From Ferrigenium kumadai (GTDB taxonomy: Bacteria; Pseudomonadota; Gammaproteobacteria; Burkholderiales; Gallionellaceae): a DNA stretch of 64,000 nt. Position 1 is the first letter of the stretch. Each line of letters begins with the position of its first letter. The stretch covers positions 1,550,001-1,614,000 of the forward strand of contig NZ_AP019536.1 in the NCBI RefSeq assembly GCF_018324385.1. Reading direction: 5' to 3'. The translations under genes were made by a program, and so were the position numbers. Of this stretch, positions 52,410 through 61,110 are shown in pieces. Below the pieces are notes generated by a model. That model was not told where the DNA came from, searched no databases, and saw only the letters and a program-made list of their open reading frames with translations.

Positions 52410-52841
52410 ATGAGGGATAACGCAAATGGAATCTATGCCGCACGAACTGAACGGTTCCTTGTTCAGTTCATTTCATTCGCATCCGCCGGGGCTACAGGCA
52501 CGCTCATCCAGTACGCGCTGCTGTTCATTCTCGTAGAAGCGCTTTCGATGTATCCGGTCGCCGCCTCGATTATCGGATCTGTGGCCGGCGCCCTGGTCAA
52601 TTACCTGCTCAGCCATCACTGGGTGTTCCACAGCCAGCGCAGGCATTCGGAGACCCTGTCTAAATTCCTCACCATAGGAGGACTGGGCATGATGCTGAAT
52701 GCAGCGATCATGTACGTACTGGTCACGATTGCAGGCATGCATTACTTCCTGGCGCAGGTTGCCGCAACCGGCATCGTCCTGTTCTGGAATTTCCTCGGAA
52801 ACCGTTTCTGGACATTCGCCGATGAAACAGGAAACGCCTGA
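52410..52841 (+). CDS. GtrA-family membrane protein
   Basis: 143 residues with four membrane segments and the GtrA fold (FISFASAGATGTLIQYALLFILVEAL, then VNYLLSHHWVFHS). GtrA proteins are thought to flip or help move polyprenyl-linked sugars across the membrane. The ORF overlaps the start of the next glycosyltransferase by 20 bp, typical of the gtrA-gtrB pair. There are 167 bp of unremarkable sequence before it. Confidence 0.9.
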   Translation: MRDNANGIYAARTERFLVQFISFASAGATGTLIQYALLFILVEALSMYPVAASIIGSVAGALVNYLLSHHWVFHSQRRHSETLSKFLTIGGLGMMLNAAIMYVLVTIAGMHYFLAQVAATGIVLFWNFLGNRFWTFADETGNA

Positions 52842-53871
52842 TCCCGCCTTTTTTTCGCTCGAGACGTCAGTCCCTTCGACTGCACTCATTTCGGTGATCG
52901 TTCCTGCTTACAACGAGGCCGAAGTCCTGCCTGAGTTCCACCGGAGACTATCGCAGACCCTGAGCGGGCTGGATCTCGACAGCGAGATCATCTACGTCAA
53001 CGACGGCAGCAGGGACGCCACCGTCGTCATCCTGCATGCCCTGCAAAGAAACGATCCCCGGGTGACCATCGTCGACCTGAGCCGGAATTTCGGCAAGGAG
53101 ATCGCCATGACGGCGGGGATCGATCACGCTTCTGGCGATGCCGTGGTGGTCATCGATGCCGACCTGCAAGACCCGCCAGAATTGATCCATGAACTCGTCA
53201 GGCATTGGCGGGACGGCTACGACGATGTCTATGCCAAAAGGGCGTCGCGCGATGGCGAGAGCCTCATGAAGCGGGCGACGGCGCACCTGTTCTATCGGCT
53301 GCTTCACGCCTTGAGCAATGTCGATATCCCGCCCGACACCGGCGACTACCGCCTGTTGAGCCGCCGCGCGGTGGATTCCCTGAAGCAACTGAAGGAGCAG
53401 CACCGGTTCATGAAGGGGTTGTTCAACTGGGTGGGCTTCGAGCGCAAGGAGGTTCTCTACAAGCGCGATCCGCGCAGCGCAGGAAAGTCAAAGTGGAATT
53501 ACTGGCGCTTGTGGAATTTCGCTCTGGAAGGCATCACCTCGCACTCCACCGCCCCGCTCCGCCTGGCTTCCTATCTGGGCTTCTTTGTCGCCTTTTGTGC
53601 TTTTGTCTATGCCCTTTACATGGCGTATGACAAGCTGGCGCACGGCAACGCGGTTGCGGGCTACCCTTCGCTGATCGTGACCATGCTGTTTCTGGGCGGG
53701 ATACAACTGATCACCCTCGGAATAATAGGCGAGTACCTTGGCCGCATGTTCGATGAAAGCAAGCGGCGTCCGTTGTACTTCATCAAGAACTATGTGCCGG
53801 CGCCGGCAGTAAAAAAACACGACCGCCGCATAAGCGATATCCCTGAGACCTATTTGTCCCCCCTGCCATAG
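52822..53871 (+). CDS. GtrB-like polyprenyl-phosphate glycosyltransferase (GT2, DPM1 type)
   Basis: 349 residues from ATG 52822. The GT2 domain opens with ISVIVPAYNEAEVLPEFHRR and has the DxD-type VVIDADLQDPPEL and NFGKEIAMTAG. Two C-terminal membrane segments (about 255-320) match the bactoprenol-phosphate sugar transferases (GtrB, ArnC). It would make a lipid-linked sugar that the GtrA partner flips and the upstream GT-C proteins use. The link to the Tad pilus genes upstream is only positional. Confidence 0.92.
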   Translation: MKQETPDPAFFSLETSVPSTALISVIVPAYNEAEVLPEFHRRLSQTLSGLDLDSEIIYVNDGSRDATVVILHALQRNDPRVTIVDLSRNFGKEIAMTAGIDHASGDAVVVIDADLQDPPELIHELVRHWRDGYDDVYAKRASRDGESLMKRATAHLFYRLLHALSNVDIPPDTGDYRLLSRRAVDSLKQLKEQHRFMKGLFNWVGFERKEVLYKRDPRSAGKSKWNYWRLWNFALEGITSHSTAPLRLASYLGFFVAFCAFVYALYMAYDKLAHGNAVAGYPSLIVTMLFLGGIQLITLGIIGEYLGRMFDESKRRPLYFIKNYVPAPAVKKHDRRISDIPETYLSPLP

Positions 53872-53961
53872 CACCCACATCCCGCTGCGTTGCCCCGCCG
53901 GTACGCCGTTTTTTCCTTTCCTGCTATAGTTCGACCCGCTCAGACACTCCAGGGAAACGCC

Positions 53962-54579
53962 ATGCAATCCATCCTGATCGCCAACCCGAAAGGCGGAAGC
54001 GGCAAGTCCACGCTGTCGACCAACATCGCCGGCTATCTGGCTTCGCAGGGCAAGCGGGTCGCGATGCTCGACCTCGACCGGCAGAAATCGTCCACGCAAT
54101 GGCTCGCCAGCCGTCCGGCCAACCTCCCCCCCATTTCCATGCTGCATGAGCACGCGGCATCGGACAAGCGGGCGGACTGGCTGGTGATAGATTCTCCGGC
54201 GGGCCTGCACGGCAAGAACCTCGAGCACGCGCTGCACCTGGTCGACAAGGTGATCGTGCCCATCGCGCCATCGCTGTTCGACATCCAGGCCAGCCGCGAC
54301 TTCCTGCAACTACTGAGCGAGGACAAGTCGGTGCGCAAGGGCAAGACCTTCGTCGGCGTCGTGGGCATGCGCATGGACCCGCGCACTCGCGCGGCGCTGA
54401 CGCTGGAGCAATTCCTCCAGGGGCTGGGGCTGCCGGTGCTGGCCTACCTGCGCGAGGCGCAGGTATACGTCAACGCGGCGTTCGAGGGAAAGACGCTGTT
54501 CGACCTGCCCGCGCACCTGGCCGAGCGCGAACTGGAACAATGGGCCTACCTGCTGCGCTGGATGGAAACGCGCGGCTGA
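53962..54579 (+). CDS. Orphan ParA-family ATPase
   Basis: 205 residues from ATG 53962. The deviant Walker A NPKGGSGKSTLSTN is complete, with DLDRQKSS and DSPAG as the switch regions. It has no DNA-binding N-terminal domain, and no parB follows, so this is not a standard chromosome or plasmid partition pair. Short ParA proteins of this type position chemoreceptors, flagella or pili. It begins a run with an unknown gene and a MazG-like gene downstream. Confidence 0.88.
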   Translation: MQSILIANPKGGSGKSTLSTNIAGYLASQGKRVAMLDLDRQKSSTQWLASRPANLPPISMLHEHAASDKRADWLVIDSPAGLHGKNLEHALHLVDKVIVPIAPSLFDIQASRDFLQLLSEDKSVRKGKTFVGVVGMRMDPRTRAALTLEQFLQGLGLPVLAYLREAQVYVNAAFEGKTLFDLPAHLAERELEQWAYLLRWMETRG

Positions 54580-54596
54580 ATCAGGAGAATGACTTT

Positions 54597-55007
54597 ATGG
54601 CATCGAATGCAACCCTCATTGGTGCGGCTCTCGTGGCTGGGCTTGCCGGCGGGCTGAATAAGCCGCCGGCGAACTGGGCCGAAGTGGACATCCGCATGCC
54701 TGCGGTGCCCCACGCCTACCGCATGCTGGACCAGCAGGGCAACCTCAGCGGCGACAGCACGCAAGGCACGTCCGCCCGTGAAAAGATTTCGCCCCAGGAT
54801 TTCTTCCGCATCGTCGAACTCGCGCCCAAGGCGGTCCGCTCGCCCGCCGCGCTGAAGGAGCCGCCCGCTGCGGCAGACTCGTTGCTGCACATCAAGAATG
54901 GCGACGGCACGAACTACTATTTCGCCGGCGAGCAGGAACATTTCAAGGACGGCAATGCGCAGGAGATCTGGACCATTCTGCGTAAATACCGCAGCGGCGC
55001 ATGGTGA
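54597..55007 (+). CDS. Unknown protein between parA and mazG-like gene
   Basis: 136 residues from ATG 54597 behind an AGGAG ribosome site. I do not recognise a family. The first 20 residues are Ala/Gly-rich (ATLIGAALVAGLAGGLNK), resembling a short membrane anchor; the rest is soluble, ending in IKNGDGTNYYFAGEQEHFKDG, which reads like a small beta-rich domain. The stop overlaps the mazG-like start. It probably acts with the neighbours. Confidence 0.75.
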   Translation: MASNATLIGAALVAGLAGGLNKPPANWAEVDIRMPAVPHAYRMLDQQGNLSGDSTQGTSAREKISPQDFFRIVELAPKAVRSPAALKEPPAAADSLLHIKNGDGTNYYFAGEQEHFKDGNAQEIWTILRKYRSGAW

Positions 55008-55351
55008 CCGGCGAGTCCGACCTGCTGTTGCTGCGCGACAGGCTGCGCGCCTTCGCCGCGGAACGCGACTGGGAGCAATTCCACTCGCCCAAGAACCTGA
55101 GCATGGCGCTGATGGTCGAGGTCGCCGAACTGATGGAACACTTCCAGTGGCTGACTGAAGCGCAGTCGGCCGATCTGACGCCGGAAACGCAGCAGGCCGT
55201 CAGCGAGGAACTGGCCGACTGCCTGCTCTATCTGGTGCGCCTGTCCGACCGGCTGGGCGTGGACCTGCGCGAGGCGGCACTGCACAAGCTGGAGAAGAAC
55301 GCGACGAAGTACCCCGCGGAGCAGGTGCGCGGCAGCGCGAAGAAGAGATAA
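55001..55351 (+). CDS. MazG-like nucleotide pyrophosphohydrolase
   Basis: 116 residues, a single all-alpha NTP-PPase domain. The metal-binding motif reads MVEVAELMEHFQW followed by EELADCLLYLVRL (the EExxE...ExxD pattern). These enzymes hydrolyse non-canonical or signalling NTPs. ATG 55001 overlaps the stop of the preceding gene. The family includes phage and plasmid proteins; here the gene is chromosomal and next to parA. Confidence 0.9.
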   Translation: MVTGESDLLLLRDRLRAFAAERDWEQFHSPKNLSMALMVEVAELMEHFQWLTEAQSADLTPETQQAVSEELADCLLYLVRLSDRLGVDLREAALHKLEKNATKYPAEQVRGSAKKR

Positions 55352-55680
55352 TCCTCACGCACGGGGTGGGGTGTTGCAGCAAACGGCACCTCGACTTCCG
55401 CATAACCAGCCATTTCGAGCCGGCGTCGCCCAGACGTAACGGGCTTCATCACGCATTAGCGGCTGCCTTTCCCTCTCTGCCAGCCGTAGAGCAGCCCCCT
55501 ACCTGTCCTAATACCTACCCCAGGACAAATTACGCAATTGGCTTAATGTCATTGGGTCTGACGACGCCGTATTCTCGCATCATTCCTGGCAACTGAGATT
55601 TGTTCATATCTTCCCAAAGCATGCCCTGATCAATCGGTTCCTGGCTAAGGCACAGGACCGGCAACAAATTGGAGGCCGTC
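55352..55680. other. Intergenic stretch before the FliD-like gene
   Basis: 329 bp with no convincing ORF. An inverted repeat TGTCCT...AGGACA lies at 55504-55527 with a 12-nt spacer, and might be an operator for the gene that follows 154 bp later. Otherwise nothing recognisable is seen. Confidence 0.5.
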
Positions 55681-57195
55681 GTGAACGTTTCCAGTGTTTC
55701 TGTTTACCAGCCTTACATAGAGAAAATCACCAGTCAGCTGGATTCCCAGTCGGCCGCCGCGCAGCGCTCCATTGATGAACTGCACCGGCTCTCGGCAAGT
55801 TATGAAGTCAAGATATCGGATTACGGAATGATTCAGAGCGATCTGTCCAATCTGCAATCGGCGGCACAAAAAATCAGTGGGATCGATGCATTTTCCCTCT
55901 ACAGTGCAAAATCTACGGATTCGGCGATCCTCACCGCATCTGCGCAAAAAAATGCACCCCCAGGTACATATAACATCAGGGTTAGCCAGTTGGCTCAAGG
56001 CGAAACGCTGGTATCCGCCGCCCGACAGAACCCGTCTGCAGCCATTGGCAGCGGCTCTCCTTCGACGATCAATTTCCAGTTCGTGAACGGCGCCAGTCAA
56101 AGTGTCACGATCGACAAAAGCAACAATACCTTGCCGGGGATCGCCGCCAGCATCAACCAGGCGGACATCGGCATCTCTGCCTCGGTTGCATTCAATGGCT
56201 CGGCCTTTCAGCTTGTGCTCAACGGCCCCAGTGGCAGCTCGAATGCCTTCAACATCGGGGGGAGCGGAGATGAAGCCGTCACTCATCTTCTGTCCTATTC
56301 GAACGGCGCCACAAACAATGCGATGACACAAACCATGGCGGCCCAGGATTCACTGGGAAGCATAAACGGCACACCGTTCACCGGCTATAGCAACGTGGTT
56401 AAGGGTATAGCGGGAGGACTTACGCTCAATCTGGGCAAGACGGGCGATGCGGCCATCACCGTTGCCACCGACATGGTGCAAATCACCAGCGCAGTGCAAT
56501 CATTCGTGGACACCTACAACCGTGTGCAAAGCGATCTGGCCACATACCAGACAGGGGAACTGTCGGGCGACCGGACGTTGCCGGCGCTCAGCAATCAGCT
56601 TTCAGATGACCTGAAATCAGGATCGAACCCATCAACTGGCTCGCTTGAGCAAATTGGCATCACGCGCAATCAGGATGGAGCCCTGGCATTCGATGCCAAG
56701 GTATTTCAGGATGTTTACGCCCAGGATCCGGCAGGCGTCGCCCGTCTCTTCACCGACAATGGAACCGGCCTCGCCGACCAGATCTCAAAACAGCTCCAGA
56801 ACGTCCTTCAACCGAGCGGCGGCATCTCATCAACCATCGATCAGCTGTTGACGAAGATCCAGGATAACCAGCAAATGGAGAGCAGCATTGAATATAACTC
56901 TATCCAGGACCTGCAGTCTTCCGCACACCAGTATGCGCAGCAACTGGCGATGATGATCGTTACGGACATCGTAAATCAGTTCATGCAAGGCGTTTCGCCT
57001 CAGACCAACCGGGCTCCGGAGAAAACATCTGGAATGTCATTTCCCGTTGGCATGGGAACCGGTTCAAGCAATACCTGGCAGTCGAACCGCTTGAACATCA
57101 CCCCCGGCGTTTCATCGCTTGAAACGCTGATGAACAACCTCGCGACCCAATACAACGAACCATCTCCCGTGTTAAACACGGGCAACCAAGCCTGA
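55681..57195 (+). CDS. FliD-like flagellar filament-cap protein, orphan
   Basis: 504 residues from GTG 55681, chosen because GGAGG lies five bases before it; a TTG at 55669 is also in frame. The N-terminal region (VNVSSVSVYQPYIEKITSQLDSQSAA and SDLSNLQSAAQKI) and the C-terminal coiled region (FVDTYNRVQSDLATYQ, then QQLAMMIVTDIVNQFMQGVS) fit FliD, which caps the flagellar filament. There are no other flagellar genes in the window. A divergent copy or one serving another filament is possible. Its codon use and Asn/Ser-rich middle differ from its neighbours. Confidence 0.75.
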   Translation: MNVSSVSVYQPYIEKITSQLDSQSAAAQRSIDELHRLSASYEVKISDYGMIQSDLSNLQSAAQKISGIDAFSLYSAKSTDSAILTASAQKNAPPGTYNIRVSQLAQGETLVSAARQNPSAAIGSGSPSTINFQFVNGASQSVTIDKSNNTLPGIAASINQADIGISASVAFNGSAFQLVLNGPSGSSNAFNIGGSGDEAVTHLLSYSNGATNNAMTQTMAAQDSLGSINGTPFTGYSNVVKGIAGGLTLNLGKTGDAAITVATDMVQITSAVQSFVDTYNRVQSDLATYQTGELSGDRTLPALSNQLSDDLKSGSNPSTGSLEQIGITRNQDGALAFDAKVFQDVYAQDPAGVARLFTDNGTGLADQISKQLQNVLQPSGGISSTIDQLLTKIQDNQQMESSIEYNSIQDLQSSAHQYAQQLAMMIVTDIVNQFMQGVSPQTNRAPEKTSGMSFPVGMGTGSSNTWQSNRLNITPGVSSLETLMNNLATQYNEPSPVLNTGNQA

Positions 57196-57210
57196 GTGTC
57201 TTTTAAAAAT

Positions 57211-57231
57211 TAAAGGGGCCAGGCTCAAATC
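57211..57231 (+). repeat. Possible RAYT-associated repeat fragment
   Basis: The stretch around AAAGGGGCCAGGCTCAAAT resembles a short repeat commonly found at the edges of REP-associated transposase genes in proteobacteria. The match is from memory and cannot be checked here. Confidence 0.2.
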
Positions 57232-57259
57232 AGTTATTCATTCCCGCCCCTCGGTACAC

Positions 57260-58306
57260 TCAACTCACTGCCACCCTCGCCGCCCCCTGCCGCATCGTCC
57301 CGACCACCGCCGCCTGCTCGAACCCGGCTTCCCTGAAACGGCGCAGCACTTCGTCCGCTGCCTCGGGCGCGACACTCACCAGCAGACCGCCGCTGGTCTG
57401 CGCATCGGCCAGCAAGCGCTGTTTCCAGGTCTCCACTTGCGGGGCGAAGTCCACGTCATGCCCATAGCTCGCGAGGTTGCGGTCGATGGCGCCGGGGCCG
57501 ATGCCCTGTTGTGCCAGCGGCAGGGCTTCGGACAACACCGGCACATGGTTGAACTTCACTTCCCCGCCCAGCGCCGAGCCTCGGCAGATCTCCAGCAGGT
57601 GGCCGAGCAGGCCGAAGCCGGTGACGTCGGTAAGCGCATGTACACCGTCCATCGCGGACAGCGCGCTGCCCACTACATTGAGCTTGGTGGTGGTCGCAAC
57701 CATCTGCGCATAGCCTTCGGCGGAGAGCATGTCCTTCTTCAACGCCGCCGCCAGCACGCCTACGCCGATGCCCTTGCCGAGGATGAGCATGTCGCCGGCC
57801 TGCGCGCCGCTGTTCTTCTTCAACTTATCGGGATGGACGATGCCCAGTGCCACGAGGCCGTAGATCGGCTCGACGGAGTCAATGGAATGTCCGCCCGCGA
57901 GCGGGATGTTGGCAGCCTTGCACACCGCTTCGCCGCCCTGCAGGATGGAGCGGATGGTCTCGACCGGCAGCTTGTTGATCGGCATGCCGACGATGGCCAG
58001 CGCCATGATGGGCGTTCCGCCCATCGCGTACACATCGGACAGCGCATTGGTCGCGGCGATGCGCCCGAAGTCGAACGGATCGTCGACGATGGGCATGAAA
58101 AAATCCGTGGTGGCGATGATCGCCTGCTGGTCGTTGAGGCGATACACCGCCGCGTCGTCGCTGGTCTCGGTGCCGACCATCAGGTCGGGGAACGGCAGCT
58201 TTTCCTTCACTTCGCCGAGGATGGATTGCAGCAGTCCCGGCGCTATTTTGCAGCCGCAGCCGCCACCGTGAGACAATTGGGTCAACTTCACTTCAGATGC
58301 ACTCAT
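57260..58306 (-). CDS. selD: Selenide, water dikinase SelD
   Basis: 348 residues from ATG 58306; a TTG five codons upstream is less likely. The active-site residues match E. coli SelD in number: Cys17 (HGGGCGCKI) and Lys20. The enzyme makes selenophosphate from selenide and ATP for selenocysteine and 2-selenouridine. The start is 14 bp from that of the divergent mnmH gene, so both promoters must lie in coding DNA. No selA or selB is in the window, so the local use is most likely tRNA selenation. Confidence 0.96.
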   Translation of the reverse strand: MSASEVKLTQLSHGGGCGCKIAPGLLQSILGEVKEKLPFPDLMVGTETSDDAAVYRLNDQQAIIATTDFFMPIVDDPFDFGRIAATNALSDVYAMGGTPIMALAIVGMPINKLPVETIRSILQGGEAVCKAANIPLAGGHSIDSVEPIYGLVALGIVHPDKLKKNSGAQAGDMLILGKGIGVGVLAAALKKDMLSAEGYAQMVATTTKLNVVGSALSAMDGVHALTDVTGFGLLGHLLEICRGSALGGEVKFNHVPVLSEALPLAQQGIGPGAIDRNLASYGHDVDFAPQVETWKQRLLADAQTSGGLLVSVAPEAADEVLRRFREAGFEQAAVVGTMRQGAARVAVS

Positions 58307-58320
58307 TACCTTACCCGCCA

Positions 58321-59361
58321 ATGCTTTTCAAAACCGCGAACCTATCACAGCTGGCCGAATTTGACGAAATTATCGACGTGCGTACGCCGTCCGAGTTCGC
58401 CGACGACCATATCCCTGGCGCGATCAACTGCCCCGTGCTGTCCGACGAGGAGCGCATCACCGTCGGCACGCTGTACAAACAGGTCTCGCCGTTCGAGGCG
58501 CGCAAGGTCGGCGGCGCGCTGGTGGCGAAGAACATCGCGCACCATCTGGAGACGCGATTCCACGGTCACCCGAAGTCCTGGAAGCCGCTGATCTACTGCT
58601 GGCGCGGAGGCCAGCGCAGCGGCGCGATGAGCATCATCCTCGCGCAGGTGGGCTGGGCCGCACACAAGCTGGAAGGCGGCTACAAGACCTATCGCCGCGA
58701 CGTATTGGAACAACTCGATACGCTGCCGCAGAGCCTGAACTACCGCGTAGTCTGCGGCCCGACCGGCTCGGGCAAGAGCCGATTGCTCGCCGCACTGGCA
58801 GAGACCGGCCATCAGGTGCTGGACCTCGAGGGGCTGGCGCAGCATCGAGGCTCAGTGCTGGGCAAGCTGCCGCAGAAGCCGCAGCCCTCGCAGAAATGGT
58901 TCGATAGCCAGTTGCTGCTGGCCTTGCGCGGATTCGATCCTGCGCGCCCGGTGTACGTGGAATCGGAAAGCAAAAAGATCGGCAGCATCGCCCTGCCCGC
59001 CGTGCTGTTCGATGCAATGCATGCGAGCGCCTGCCTGTTGCTCGAGACGCCGATGGACGTGCGCGTCGCGGGACTGCAGGAAGACTACCTCCACTACATC
59101 AACGATCCGGAAGCGCTGATCGCGCAGCTGCAGTCACTGCATCAATTCCACGGCAGCGAGAAGCTGGAACACTGGAGCGGGCTGATCCGCGCCGGGGATT
59201 TCCCCGCGCTGGTCGAAGAACTGCTCATGCTGCACTACGACCCCACCTACCTCCGCGCGCTGTCGAAACACTACGCGAACCTGTCTTCGGGGCAGACCCT
59301 GGTGCTGAACGACTTGTCGCATGCAGCGTTGTGCGAGGTCGCGCACGGACTGGAGACTTAA
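58321..59361 (+). CDS. mnmH: tRNA 2-selenouridine synthase
   Basis: 346 residues from ATG 58321. The rhodanese domain has the active Cys in IYCWRGGQRSGAM (about residue 92). A P-loop domain follows with GPTGSGKSRLL. Using selenophosphate it replaces sulfur in 2-thiouridine at the wobble position of tRNA for Lys, Glu and Gln. It is divergent from selD. An earlier in-frame ATG at 58297 would overlap selD and has no better ribosome site. Confidence 0.95.
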   Translation: MLFKTANLSQLAEFDEIIDVRTPSEFADDHIPGAINCPVLSDEERITVGTLYKQVSPFEARKVGGALVAKNIAHHLETRFHGHPKSWKPLIYCWRGGQRSGAMSIILAQVGWAAHKLEGGYKTYRRDVLEQLDTLPQSLNYRVVCGPTGSGKSRLLAALAETGHQVLDLEGLAQHRGSVLGKLPQKPQPSQKWFDSQLLLALRGFDPARPVYVESESKKIGSIALPAVLFDAMHASACLLLETPMDVRVAGLQEDYLHYINDPEALIAQLQSLHQFHGSEKLEHWSGLIRAGDFPALVEELLMLHYDPTYLRALSKHYANLSSGQTLVLNDLSHAALCEVAHGLET

Positions 59362-59453
59362 GACTTTCCAGGCATTGCGGCGATGTAACTCATCGGCCGG
59401 TGCTTATGACTTATGATGCACATCCTTCCCAATCTTCCCGACAGCACATCACG

Positions 59454-60173
59454 ATGAACACTCATGACTTGTTGATCATGGCGATTCCCGCCCTGGTCGC
59501 CCTTGGCGGCGGCATACTGGCTTCTGTCTGGAACCCGAACCACCAGATGCGCAGCCTGATCCAGCACTTTGCAGCCGGGGTCGTATTGGCGGCGCTGGCT
59601 GTCGAACTGCTGCCCGAGATTGATCGCGAACATGCGCCCGGCCTGGTTCTGGTCGGTTCGTTCGCTTTGGGCAGCCTGTTCATGTACGGGTTGAAATTGT
59701 GGACGATGCGGCTGGAGCATCGGGCATCGGCGACAAACGAGGCTACCGGACTAAACACCGGCTTGCTGCTGGCCACCTTCATCGACGTGGCTACCGACGG
59801 TTTCATCATCGGTGCGGGCTTCGCCGCCGGCGGCGAGACCGGCACCATTCTGGCACTGGGTCTGTCGGTTGAGCTGTTGTTCCTAGGCCTGGCGCTGGCT
59901 TCCGCAGCGACAGCCGGTTGGCGCATCGTCGCCATTTCCGGCGCGCTGGGCGGCACGGTGATGGCCTTCGCACTGATCGGCAATGTGTTGCTGGCCGGCG
60001 CATCTCATGCGGTTATCGGAGGCGCGCTGGCATTCAGTGCGGCGGCGTTGCTTTACCTGGTCACCGAAGAATTGCTGATGGAAGCGCACGAAGTCGAGGA
60101 AAAACCGGTTTCTACTCTGGTGCTGTTCGGCGGATTTCTGGCATTCTGGAGCATTCAACTGCTGGGGCGATAA
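59454..60173 (+). CDS. ZIP-family metal transporter
   Basis: 239 residues from ATG 59454; an in-frame ATG at 59406 would add 16 residues, and neither has a clear ribosome site. Eight membrane segments and the ZIP motif HFAAGVVLAALAVELLPE in segment two are present, with IDVATDGFIIGAGF in segment four that carries the metal-site Asp. It probably imports divalent cations such as zinc. It stands between mnmH and the convergent DODA-type dioxygenase gene. Confidence 0.88.
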   Translation: MNTHDLLIMAIPALVALGGGILASVWNPNHQMRSLIQHFAAGVVLAALAVELLPEIDREHAPGLVLVGSFALGSLFMYGLKLWTMRLEHRASATNEATGLNTGLLLATFIDVATDGFIIGAGFAAGGETGTILALGLSVELLFLGLALASAATAGWRIVAISGALGGTVMAFALIGNVLLAGASHAVIGGALAFSAAALLYLVTEELLMEAHEVEEKPVSTLVLFGGFLAFWSIQLLGR

Positions 60174-60218
60174 GGGCCGACACGCTATCCAGCCCTCACC
60201 GGGTTGGGGCGTGCCGGT

Positions 60219-61007
60219 TCACTCGACCGGCGCATCGAACAACCAGGCATCCATCGCCAGCAGGCCGAAGGTCATCACGGCATTCAGGTGCTGCGCGCTG
60301 CTAATGTCATCCGCTGCACCGAGCGCCACGAACAGCGGCAGCAGGTGCTCGTCGGTGGGATGGTTCTGTGCGGCATGCGGCGCGCCGCTGCGGTAGTCGA
60401 GCAGCGCCTGCAGGTCTCCCTCCCGTATCCTCGACGCGACCCAGTCGCGGAATTCCGTCACCCACGCAGGCGCAGGCTCGTCCTGCGGATGCCGGAAGAT
60501 GGCACGCAAGTTGTGAGTGATGGCGCCGCTGCCGACGATCAGGATGCCCTGTTCTCGCAACGGCCGCAGCGCGCGGCCCAGCGCGACATGCCATGCCGGC
60601 CCCATGCCCGGCTGGATCGAAAGCTGCGCGACAGGCACGTTCGCCTGCGGAAACAAAAAACTCAGCGGCACCCAGGCACCGTGATCGAGGCCGTGCGACT
60701 CATCCAGCTGCGCAGAAATTCCCGCCTGCTGCAATGCGGCAACGGCGGCACGCGCCATCTCGGGTGCGCCGGGCGCGGGATAGCGCAACTGGTAGAGCTC
60801 GGCGGGGAAGCCGCTGAAGTCGTGGATGGTCTCGGGCCGCACGGCGCGGCTGACGGTCGGGACGGACGTTTCCCAGTGCGCCGAGATCATCAGGATGGAA
60901 GAAGGCTTGGGCAGGCGCTCGCCGAGCCGCCGCCACGCCGCGCCCGTCTCGCCGGCGTCGAGCGGCAGCGTGGGTGCGCCGTGTGAGAGAAACAGGACTG
61001 GCATCAT
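60219..61007 (-). CDS. ygiD: DODA-type extradiol aromatic dioxygenase (YgiD-like)
   Basis: 262 residues from ATG 61007, seven bases after a consensus AGGAGG; the ATG at 61004 is also possible. The LigB/DODA fold has the metal-binding His in FLSHGAPTLPLD, SAHWETS and DHGAWVPL. The E. coli homologue opens L-DOPA at 4,5; the natural substrate is uncertain. It is convergent with the ZIP gene and divergent from the aldo/keto reductase gene, with about 100 bp between. Confidence 0.93.
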   Translation of the reverse strand: MMPVLFLSHGAPTLPLDAGETGAAWRRLGERLPKPSSILMISAHWETSVPTVSRAVRPETIHDFSGFPAELYQLRYPAPGAPEMARAAVAALQQAGISAQLDESHGLDHGAWVPLSFLFPQANVPVAQLSIQPGMGPAWHVALGRALRPLREQGILIVGSGAITHNLRAIFRHPQDEPAPAWVTEFRDWVASRIREGDLQALLDYRSGAPHAAQNHPTDEHLLPLFVALGAADDISSAQHLNAVMTFGLLAMDAWLFDAPVE

Positions 61008-61110
61008 CACAACACCTCCTGAGCGTATGAAACCACGGGTTCATCCTAGCACCCGGCACGCTGAAACGCATCCGGCTAAAATGCAGGCCAAAACAACAGG
61101 AGCAGCAAAT

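Noticed and set aside
58297-58320. Earlier start for mnmH at ATG 58297
   Set aside because: It would overlap the selD start and has no better ribosome site; family length fits ATG 58321.
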